Origin: Actinomycetes bacterium
GTDB lineage: Bacteria; Actinomycetota; Acidimicrobiia; Acidimicrobiales; JAKAOS01
Length of the DNA: 32,241 nt
Direction of reading: 5' to 3'
Assembly: GCA_021791675.1 (NCBI GenBank)
Contig: JAJYWE010000016.1
Location: 1-32,241, forward strand
Below the pieces are notes generated by a model. That model was not told where the DNA came from. It made no database searches and saw only the letters and a program-made list of their open reading frames with translations. Positions 21,894 through 29,141 of the stretch are shown here, piece after piece. The number at the start of each line of letters is the position of its first letter. Position 1 is the first letter of the stretch. The translations under genes were made by a program, and so were the position numbers.

Positions 21894-23522
21894 ATGACGA
21901 TCCTCGCCCCACCGGACCAGCAGGCGGCGACGCCGAGAGCTCCGGGCCTTCCCGACCCGATCCCCGTGGCGCTGCACCTGCGACCCCCGAAGCGCGAGGG
22001 AGCCGAGGCCCGTTTCGCGGGCACCGACCCGCCGAAGGGGTGGGACGTCTCCCGCCACCCCCGCGTCGCCCGCCTCCTGCGGAGCCGGCGTCTCCAGTTC
22101 TTCCTCATCCTCCCGAACCAGATCGTCTTCTGGCTCGTGATCTTCCTCGGCCTGCTCGGCACGGTCGTGCCCGGTCTCAACTTCGGGACGGCGATCACCT
22201 GGTACATCTGGTTCTGCCTGGTCTTCGTGATGATGGTCGTCGTCGGCCGGGCGTGGTGCGCGATGTGCCCCTTCGGCGGCTTCGCGGAGTGGGTCCAGCG
22301 CCGGACCTTCTGGCAGCGGACCCAACGCACCCTCGGCCTCGGCCGCAAGCTCCCCGAGCCGATCGCCCGCTACGGGCTGCTCATCTCGGTCGGCTCGTTC
22401 CTCCTGCTCACCTGGATCGAGGAGTTCTTCAACATCGCAGGCCCCGGCAACCCCTGGGACACCAGCTACATGGTGCTCGGCATCGTGGCCTCGGCACTGC
22501 TGTTCTTCCTCGTCTTCGAGCGGCGCACCTTCTGCCGCTACGCCTGCCCGCTCTCCGCGCTCATCGGCACGGTCGGCGCGATGGGCTCCGCGGCGGGCTT
22601 TCGCACCCGGGACCGCGAGGTCTGCCTGAGCTGTGCGACCAAGGACTGCATGCGCGGTGGGGAGGAGGGCTACGGCTGCCCCTGGTACACCTGGCCGGGG
22701 AGCGCGGACTCGAACCTCACCTGCGGGCTCTGCAGCGAGTGCTACAAGGCCTGCCCGTCGGAGAACGTCGGCTTCTTCCTCCAGCCCCCCCTCACCTCGG
22801 TGATCGCGCCGAAGCGGCGCCGGGCCGACGTGGCGTGGGCCGTCGCCCTGCTCTGGGGTCTCGTCGTCTTCCAGCAGGTCAACGCCACCAACGGCTACGC
22901 AGTGCTCGACGCCTGGCTCAACCGTGCAACGCACCTCGGGTATCCGAACCCGATCGACTACCTCGGGATCATCGCCGTGGTCGCGCTCGCGTTCGCCGGG
23001 ATCGCCTGGGGCATGTCGCGCCTCCTCGGGCGCGACCCGAGCCCCTCGACGGGTCAGGTCCGCGGCGTCCTCGGCACGCTCCTCCCGACCGGCTCTGCAG
23101 TCGGGAGTCCGAGCGGTGCCTTCGTGGACCGGCCGAGCCGCTTCCGGTCCTTCTTCGTCCCGCTCGCCTACGGGATGATCCCGGTGGTCGGCGCCGACTA
23201 CTTCGCCCGGCAGCTCCCGAAGTTCTTCAAGCACGCCTCTCGGATCGTGCCCGCCATCGGCGCATGGTTCGGCGAGGGCTCCACCCACTCGAGCCTCTAC
23301 CACCTCCGGCTCCTGTCGAACCCCGGGATCGTCGCCGTACAGGTCGCAGTCATCGCCCTCGGCACGCTCGGGAGCGCCTGGGCAACCTGGAAGATCGCCC
23401 AGCGGGACCTGGCTCCGGTCTCCTCCCACCCGGCGGCGACCCGCTACGCGAGCGTCGGCGTCGCCATCGCCCTCGGCGTCGCCGCGGGCTTCCTCTACGT
23501 GATCATGCACGCCGCATCCTAA
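21894..23522 (+). CDS. NapH/NosR-like membrane polyferredoxin
   Basis: The 542-residue protein has about six membrane segments and a chain of cysteine motifs. There is a membrane-edge pair WCAMCPFGG (Cys122, Cys125), and a second pair FCRYACPLSA (Cys214, Cys218). A cluster site follows with Cys244, Cys247 and Cys252, then CGLCSECYKACP (Cys277, 280, 283, 287). The paired CxxCP/CxxxCP plus ferredoxin domain is the signature of the NapH/NosR/YccM group, which passes electrons between the quinone pool and reductases. It lacks the N-terminal FMN-binding periplasmic domain of true NosR. ATG 21894 follows AAGGAGG by 4 bases. The next gene starts 9 bp after its stop, with AAGGAG overlapping the TAA. 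Confidence 0.88.
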   Translation: MTILAPPDQQAATPRAPGLPDPIPVALHLRPPKREGAEARFAGTDPPKGWDVSRHPRVARLLRSRRLQFFLILPNQIVFWLVIFLGLLGTVVPGLNFGTAITWYIWFCLVFVMMVVVGRAWCAMCPFGGFAEWVQRRTFWQRTQRTLGLGRKLPEPIARYGLLISVGSFLLLTWIEEFFNIAGPGNPWDTSYMVLGIVASALLFFLVFERRTFCRYACPLSALIGTVGAMGSAAGFRTRDREVCLSCATKDCMRGGEEGYGCPWYTWPGSADSNLTCGLCSECYKACPSENVGFFLQPPLTSVIAPKRRRADVAWAVALLWGLVVFQQVNATNGYAVLDAWLNRATHLGYPNPIDYLGIIAVVALAFAGIAWGMSRLLGRDPSPSTGQVRGVLGTLLPTGSAVGSPSGAFVDRPSRFRSFFVPLAYGMIPVVGADYFARQLPKFFKHASRIVPAIGAWFGEGSTHSSLYHLRLLSNPGIVAVQVAVIALGTLGSAWATWKIAQRDLAPVSSHPAATRYASVGVAIALGVAAGFLYVIMHAAS

Positions 23523-23531
23523 GGAGCGACC

Positions 23532-25736
23532 ATGACCTTCCTCGGAACCACTGAACCCCAGATCCTTGCCCTCGGGACCAACCGAGCGGCACAGCCCACG
23601 CAGCCGCTCGTCCACGTCCTCGGCGACCGCTGCGCGGGCTGCCAGGAGTGCGTGGTCCGCTGCCCCACCGGGGCGCTCGACCTCGACGTCACGACCTGGA
23701 CCGTCCTCGTCGATCAGGACCGCTGCGTGGCCTGCGGGCAGTGCGTGCGGACCTGCCCGTTCTCGGCCATCACGGTCGCAGGCGCTCCTCAGGTGTCCCC
23801 ACGTCTGGCACTCGAGGTCGAGCATCCCGCCTCGTTGGAACACGACCGCCACGAGACCAGGAGGGGGATCGCAACCTGGGTGGACGCGCTCGCCGAGGCG
23901 GCCCGCTGCCTCGACTGCCCCGACCCCACGTGTGTCCGCGGCTGCCCGGTCCACAACGACATCCCTGGCTTCATCCGTGCGCTCGGAACCGGTGACCTGG
24001 ACCAGGCGCACGAGGTCCTGCGACGGACCACGTTCCTCCCCGACGTCTGCTCCCGGGTCTGTGACCAGGCTCTACAGTGCGAGGGGGCCTGTACGTGGTC
24101 CCTCGCAGGTGCCGAGCCGGTCGCGATCGGCGCGCTCGAGCGCTTCGTCGCCGACAACGCGCCCGTCCCTCCGCCGGCCGCCCCGACCCGCCCCGACGCG
24201 GGGGCGGCCGACGGGCTCTCGGTCGCAGTCGTTGGGTCCGGTCCCGCAGGGCTGTCCGCGGCGGCGGAGCTCGTCGGGGCCGGGGCGACCGTGACCCTCT
24301 ACGAGCAGCGCGACGAGCTCGGGGGCCTCCTCCGCTGGGGCATTCCGGACTTCACCCTCCCCGACGTGGTGGCGCGCCGCCTTCCCGACGCGCTCCTCGC
24401 AGCGGGCGTCGAGGTCCGCTTCGGCTACACCCTCGAGCCGGCCGGACTGGAGCAACTCCGTAGCGACCACGACGCCGTCGTCCTCGCTACGGGCGCGTCG
24501 CTCCCGCTCGGCATCCGTCTCCCGGGGAGTGACCTCGACGGCGTCTGGGACGCGACCCGCTTCCTTGTCGAGGCGCGTCACGCGCTCACGACCGGTGGTC
24601 CACTCCCAGGCGTGGCGCCAGAGACGGACCGGCCAACGGTGCTCGTGCTCGGGGGAGGGAACACCGCGATGGATGTCGCCCGCTCCGCCCGGCGGCTCGG
24701 TGCGGCCGCGATCTGTGTGGACTGGATGGATCCGCGCTTCGCTCCCGTCCGACCGGACGAGCTGGCCGAGGCGCGTGCCGAAGGAGTCGAGGTCCGCTTC
24801 TCCCGGACGCTGACCGGGCTGAACGGCGAGGAGGGCCGCGTGCGCAGCGCCGAGCTCGCCGCCACCGTCCAGGAGCGCGCGGCCGAGCGGCCCCGGGTCG
24901 TCCCGAACAGCATGGAGCGCCTCTCGGTGGACCTCGTGGTGACGGCGATGGGGTACCGCATCGATCCCGACCTCGCCGCGCTCGCGGGGAGTGTGCCCGT
25001 CAAGAAGGAGGTGCCGGCGGTGCCGGACCGACGCTGGATCGGGAGTGGGATCCTGGCGGCGCCCGCGCCGCCGTTCGCGCGCCGGCAGCCGGTCGGGCGC
25101 CTAGCCGTCGGGCGAGAGCAGGCTCGCGTCCTCGCGGGCCTGCCCCGTCTCGAGCGCACCTGGGTGGTGGGGGACGCGCTCGTCGGGCCGTCGACCGTCG
25201 TCGAGGCGATGGCGCAGGGGAAAGTGGCAGCCCAGGCGATCGTGCACCACGCCCCGCGACGTCCTGCCGAGCCGTGGGTCGCCCCGCGGCGGGTGCTCAT
25301 CGGGGTCGAGAGCCGGGGTGGCACCACCGCGGCCCACGCAGCTGCGCTCGCGAACGGCCTCGTGCGGGCTGGCCATGAGGCGCGGGTGCTCCCGCTCCGC
25401 GACATCCGAGCCGGGGAGCTCGCCTGGGCGGACGCCCTGGTCGTCGCAACCTGGGTGGAGGGGTTCGTGCTCGCGGGGGCGGGGCCAGCGAAGGCGACCC
25501 GCTCGTGGCTGGCGACGCTCCCGCCCTTGGCAGGGATGCCGGTCGGCCTGCTCTGCACCTACGCCGTCTCGCCCGGGCGCACGCTCCAGCGCATGCGCGC
25601 CGAGGTCGAGCGCCACGGCGGCCGGGTCGTGGCTGGCGCGGCCCGCTCTGGCCGGCCAAAGGGACACCAGCTGGATGGCCAGGGCCTCGGGGTCCTCCTC
25701 GACGCTTTCTCTCGCCCGAACGCAGACGCCGCCTAG
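23532..25736 (+). CDS. Fusion: 2[4Fe-4S] ferredoxin, GltD-like FAD/NAD(P) oxidoreductase, flavodoxin-like domain
   Basis: The 734 residues form three modules. Residues 30-80 carry two CxxCxxCxxxC cluster motifs (Cys34, 37, 40, 44 and 65, 68, 71, 75). Residues ~110-570 match the glutamate-synthase small-subunit/DPD-type module. It has CLDCPDPTCVRGCPVHNDIP (Cys126-138), further cysteines 173-187, an FAD GSGPAGLSAA loop near 235, an NAD(P) LGGGNTAMDVA loop near 372, and the closing GPSTVVEAMAQGK helix. Residues ~575-734 look flavodoxin-like (VLIGVESRGGTTAAHAAALA; ADALVVATWVEGF). It probably moves electrons between NAD(P)H, flavins and ferredoxin-type centres, with the membrane polyferredoxin as partner. 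No glutamate synthase large subunit is nearby. Its stop shares CTAG with the convergent Rrf2 gene. Confidence 0.88.
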   Translation: MTFLGTTEPQILALGTNRAAQPTQPLVHVLGDRCAGCQECVVRCPTGALDLDVTTWTVLVDQDRCVACGQCVRTCPFSAITVAGAPQVSPRLALEVEHPASLEHDRHETRRGIATWVDALAEAARCLDCPDPTCVRGCPVHNDIPGFIRALGTGDLDQAHEVLRRTTFLPDVCSRVCDQALQCEGACTWSLAGAEPVAIGALERFVADNAPVPPPAAPTRPDAGAADGLSVAVVGSGPAGLSAAAELVGAGATVTLYEQRDELGGLLRWGIPDFTLPDVVARRLPDALLAAGVEVRFGYTLEPAGLEQLRSDHDAVVLATGASLPLGIRLPGSDLDGVWDATRFLVEARHALTTGGPLPGVAPETDRPTVLVLGGGNTAMDVARSARRLGAAAICVDWMDPRFAPVRPDELAEARAEGVEVRFSRTLTGLNGEEGRVRSAELAATVQERAAERPRVVPNSMERLSVDLVVTAMGYRIDPDLAALAGSVPVKKEVPAVPDRRWIGSGILAAPAPPFARRQPVGRLAVGREQARVLAGLPRLERTWVVGDALVGPSTVVEAMAQGKVAAQAIVHHAPRRPAEPWVAPRRVLIGVESRGGTTAAHAAALANGLVRAGHEARVLPLRDIRAGELAWADALVVATWVEGFVLAGAGPAKATRSWLATLPPLAGMPVGLLCTYAVSPGRTLQRMRAEVERHGGRVVAGAARSGRPKGHQLDGQGLGVLLDAFSRPNADAA

Positions 25737-26848
25737 GACTCGGCATCGGCTCCAGACGAGGCGCCTTCGAGTGCTGCGGCAACCTGACGGAGAAAGCGGC
25801 GCACGACGCGACGCGCCTCGGCCTCGACCGTCTCGAGTGACCTCGAGGGAGGAAGCCCGACCCGCTGGTGCCACTGGGCATCGAGACGGAGCTCGCTTCG
25901 CTCACCGTCCAGCTCGTGCACCGTGAGGCCGCCCTCGAGACGACTTCCCCGCCCAGGCACCCCAAGCCGCCAGCCGAGGAGGAACCGAGCGCGTTCGGGA
26001 GCTGCTCCCGGCGCCGCCTCGTCCGCTGCCGCCTCCCCTGCTGCCCCGTCCGCTGCCGCCGCGCCTGCGGTGGCGACGGGGCGGCGGGCGGTCGAGCTCG
26101 CGACCGCGCCGCCTCCGAGCACGGGAGTGTCGGGGGTACCGAGTGGGATCGGAACCACGCTCGCGTCCAGTACGGCAGCGAACGGCGCGTCGGCTGGCCT
26201 TCCCCCGTCGTCGCGTGCCTGCTCTCCCGGGTCCCTCGCTGGACGCCAGGCGCCGCGGAGCGAGGGGGCGATCGCCTCGGCCACGAGCGCCGCGATCGGG
26301 GGGCGGCCGAGGCCGAGCGCAGCGCTCGCCACCTCGGCCCCGCACTCCACCTGGATCCGATCGACGAGGAGGAACGAGCCGAGCTCGGCTCGGTGGGAGT
26401 CGGCCGGCACGGCGTAGGTGCCCGCCTCGAGCGCGGCGTCTCGCGAGGCCAGCTCGGCCAGCGTCGTCCGGGACAAGAGCTCCCGCAACGCCGCGGTGGC
26501 CGCCGTCCAGGTCTCGTGGAGCGGGCAGACGTTCTCCCAGCGGCAGGGACCCTCCCCGAGCGCGCAGCGCTCCGATCGCAGCGGGCCCTCGCCCGCCTCG
26601 ATCACCTCGAGCACGCTGACCTCGGAGGGCGGCCGGCTCAGCCGGTAGCCGCCGGTCCGGCCCGCCCGCGAGCTCGCGAGGCCCGCACGGACGAGGTCGG
26701 CGAGGATCTGGGAGGCGAAGGTCTGCGGGACGTCGGTCTCCTCCACGACCTCCCGGATCTTCCGCCAGCTCGCGGTGTCGTAGGCCCGAGCCAGCGAGAT
26801 CGCCGACCTCACGACGTAGTCACCGCGTTTGGAGAGCGTCAGGTCCAC
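25733..26848 (-). CDS. Rrf2-family iron-sulfur regulator with long C-terminal extension (paralogue 2)
   Basis: The 371-residue protein aligns without gaps to paralogue 1 over the first ~110 residues (LTLSKRGDYVVRSAISLARA; TFASQILADLVRAGLASSRAG), with cysteines at the same positions 95, 102 and 108 (RCALGEGPCRWENVCPLHE). The extension diverges more. A Gly/Ala-rich linker precedes FLLGWRLGVPGRG, LEGGLTVHELDGERSELRLD and a C-terminal helix ETVEAEARRVVRRFLRQV, again SRPBCC-like by pattern. GTG 26848 matches the paralogue's ATG position. Its stop overlaps that of the electron-transfer fusion gene tail to tail. It may respond to the same signal as paralogue 1, or control other genes. Confidence 0.85.
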   Translation of the reverse strand: MDLTLSKRGDYVVRSAISLARAYDTASWRKIREVVEETDVPQTFASQILADLVRAGLASSRAGRTGGYRLSRPPSEVSVLEVIEAGEGPLRSERCALGEGPCRWENVCPLHETWTAATAALRELLSRTTLAELASRDAALEAGTYAVPADSHRAELGSFLLVDRIQVECGAEVASAALGLGRPPIAALVAEAIAPSLRGAWRPARDPGEQARDDGGRPADAPFAAVLDASVVPIPLGTPDTPVLGGGAVASSTARRPVATAGAAAADGAAGEAAADEAAPGAAPERARFLLGWRLGVPGRGSRLEGGLTVHELDGERSELRLDAQWHQRVGLPPSRSLETVEAEARRVVRRFLRQVAAALEGASSGADAES

Positions 26849-26967
26849 CGACGCCCACCGCCCGGCCGGGGTCGAGTCCCAAAGCGCCCCTTCGGGCCGT
26901 TCATGACCCCAGGTGTAGCCGCTGGCTCCTCGTTCAGCGGCCGTTCCACCATGGCGCGGCCGGGGGC

Positions 26968-27168
26968 TCAGGCAACTGCCAGCCGGAGCCCGAGCTCCAC
27001 GAGGAGCCAGCCCGAGCGCCGCCGCAGCGCGCGCACACCAGTTCGAGCCGGAACCGCCTCCCCCCGGGTGGCCCGCTTGGCCTCCGCGGCTGCACGCGAC
27101 GCAGCAGCCGCAGCGCAGCGCTCGGCGCCGAGGCGACGCGCGTAGTCGACGTGGAAGTGGGCGGACAC
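26968..27168 (-). CDS. Small hypothetical protein
   Basis: The 66-residue product starts SAHFHVDYARRLGAERCAAA, continues as an Ala/Arg-rich helix and ends RRRSGWLLVELGLRLAVA. Short actinobacterial proteins with a basic helix and a terminal GWLLVxLGLRLA segment are common and uncharacterised. GTG 27168 follows AGGAG by 7 bases. The terminal segment could associate with the membrane. It is flanked by gaps of 119 and 207 bp in which I see no further gene. Confidence 0.55.
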   Translation of the reverse strand: MSAHFHVDYARRLGAERCAAAAASRAAAEAKRATRGEAVPARTGVRALRRRSGWLLVELGLRLAVA

Positions 27169-27375
27169 GGGAGGACTCCTGGCTCGTTCTGTCGAATCGG
27201 GCCATCTGTCGTGACCGAGTCGCTCGCGAAGACGACGCGACGGTTCGGGCGGTTGGCCCATGCGGGGGTACCAGGGAACCGTAGCCGTCCCTCCCCGTCG
27301 CATCCAGTGGATTTCGCGGGGCTCCCGGGCTCGGTCGCGCGCGAGGACCGGCGCCGTCCTGCACCGGCAAGCCGG

Positions 27376-28926
27376 TCAGTTGACGAGCCGCTCCCGACCC
27401 TCCCAGTAGGGCGCGCGGAGCTTGAACTTCTGGAGCTTGCCCGTCGCGGTACGGGGGAGGGCGTCCCGGAGCTCTACTCGGGTCGGGCACTTGAAGTGGG
27501 CGATGCGCGCTCGGCAGAACTCGATGAGCTCCTCCGGGGTGGGCTCGGACCCGTCGCCACGCACCGGCACGACCAGCGCGACCACCGTCTCACCCCACCG
27601 ATCGTCCGGCACGCCGATGACGGCCACCTCGGCCACGCCGGGGTGCTGGTAGAGGCAGTCCTCGACCTCGATCGACGAGACGTTCTCTCCCCCGGAGATG
27701 ATGACGTCCTTCTTCCGGTCCGCGATGACGGTGTACGCTCCCTCCTGGAAACCCCCGTCGCCCGTGTGGAACCAGCCGTCGACGAGGACCTTCGCAGACT
27801 CCTCTGGCTGGTTCCAGTACCCGTCGAACACGTGGTTCCCGCGAGCGAGAACCTCACCCTCCTCGTCGACCCGGACGCGGATCCCGACGGCGGGCACCCC
27901 CGCCCGCGAGAGCAGCCGGCCGCGGGTTGCCGGGTCGAGGCTGTCCCACTCGGCCGGCGCTCGGTTGACCGTGAGGACCGGGGAGGTCTCGGTGAGCCCG
28001 TAGATCTGGATGAACTCCCAGCCGAGCTCGGTCTCCACCCGCTCGATGACCCGCGAGGGTGGTGGCGCCCCGGCCACCACGATCCGCATGGTGTCGCGTC
28101 CGGGTACCTCCTCGCCCGCCTTGCGCCGGGCCTCCGCGGCGTTGAGCACCGCCGACACGACCGCTGGCGCGCCACAGGCGAGCGTGATCCCCTCCCGCTC
28201 GATGCGCGCAAGGATCTCCTCGCCGTCGACCTTGCGGAGGACGACATGGCGGCCGCCCATGCCCGTGACCGCGTAGGGCATCCCCCAACCGTTGCAGTGG
28301 AACATGGGCAGGGTGTGGATGAGGACGTCCCGGTCGGTGACGGTGGTGTGCCAGCCGAACGTCACCGCGTTGGTCCAGCAGTTCCGGTGGGTGAGCCGCA
28401 CCCCCTTCGGTCGGGATGTCGTCCCCGAGGTGTAGTTGACCGAGCAGACCGCGTCCTCGTCGGCTTCCCAGCTCGCCGCCGAACCCGGCGGCGCCGGCGC
28501 GAAGAGCTCGGCGTCGGCCGTCCCGTCGAGGACGATTCGCTCCGCCGCCTTCACCCCGGCGAGCCCCTCGTCGAGCTCCGGGTCCACGAGGAGCACCGTC
28601 GCACCCGAGTGCTCGACGATGTACGTGATCTCGTCGGCCGTGAGCCGGAAGTTCACCGGGACGAGCGCCCGGCCCCACGCACTCACCCCGAAGTAGGAGA
28701 TGAAGAACTTGGCGGAGTTGGGGCTCACGATCGCGACCCGCTCACCTCGCCCCACCCCCATCGCATCGAGCGCGGCCGCCATCCCCTCGGCGCGCCGACC
28801 CACCTCGGACCAGGACAGACGGCCGAGCCCGCCCACAGCCCCCGGCTCGTCGACGACCGCCTCCCGTTCCCCGTAGACCAGCTCGGCCCGCTCCAGGAAG
28901 TCCCCAACCGTCAGCGCCACCCGCAT
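27376..28926 (-). CDS. AMP-dependent acyl-CoA synthetase (fatty-acid CoA ligase-like)
   Basis: The 516-residue enzyme has the adenylate-forming core: the P-loop YTSGTTSRPKGVRLTH, then YGLTETSPV and the adenosine-contact segment YWNQPEESAKVLVDGWFHTGD. The hinge is DRKKDVIISGGENVSS and the catalytic lysine lies in PRTATGKLQKFKLR. It activates a carboxylic acid with ATP and transfers it to CoA in the cytoplasm. The HCNGWGMPY segment is typical of medium/long-chain fatty-acid and related ligases, but chain length is not readable. It sits alone; no beta-oxidation partner is adjacent. ATG 28926 is preceded by a purine-rich GGAAGGGG. The 215 bp upstream should hold its promoter. Confidence 0.9.
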   Translation of the reverse strand: MRVALTVGDFLERAELVYGEREAVVDEPGAVGGLGRLSWSEVGRRAEGMAAALDAMGVGRGERVAIVSPNSAKFFISYFGVSAWGRALVPVNFRLTADEITYIVEHSGATVLLVDPELDEGLAGVKAAERIVLDGTADAELFAPAPPGSAASWEADEDAVCSVNYTSGTTSRPKGVRLTHRNCWTNAVTFGWHTTVTDRDVLIHTLPMFHCNGWGMPYAVTGMGGRHVVLRKVDGEEILARIEREGITLACGAPAVVSAVLNAAEARRKAGEEVPGRDTMRIVVAGAPPPSRVIERVETELGWEFIQIYGLTETSPVLTVNRAPAEWDSLDPATRGRLLSRAGVPAVGIRVRVDEEGEVLARGNHVFDGYWNQPEESAKVLVDGWFHTGDGGFQEGAYTVIADRKKDVIISGGENVSSIEVEDCLYQHPGVAEVAVIGVPDDRWGETVVALVVPVRGDGSEPTPEELIEFCRARIAHFKCPTRVELRDALPRTATGKLQKFKLRAPYWEGRERLVN

Positions 28927-29141
28927 CGCCCACCCCTTCCGCTCTCGCTCCCCTCGAGCTCTGCTGGCGAGGATCTCCGCGCCGTAAGGAGTCTACGAAG
29001 ATGCGTGCCTCCGGGCGAGCGGCGGGGTGCGTGCCGACCGGGTCGTTCCTCCCACCCGGCAGCGCCGCGCCGCAGGACGCGACCGAGCGGCCGTACCGGT
29101 GGCTCGCCCGCCCCGGCGCTCGGGCGCCAGCTCGGCGCGCG

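Noticed and set aside
21894-23522. Assignment of the polyferredoxin as true NosR or NapH
   Set aside because: No nos or nap genes are nearby and the periplasmic FMN-binding part of NosR is missing; only the wider family can be supported.
23532-25736. Assignment of the fusion protein as glutamate synthase small subunit (gltD)
   Set aside because: The central module is GltD-like, but there is no gltB partner, and the extra ferredoxin and flavodoxin-like parts plus the polyferredoxin neighbour point to another electron-transfer role.
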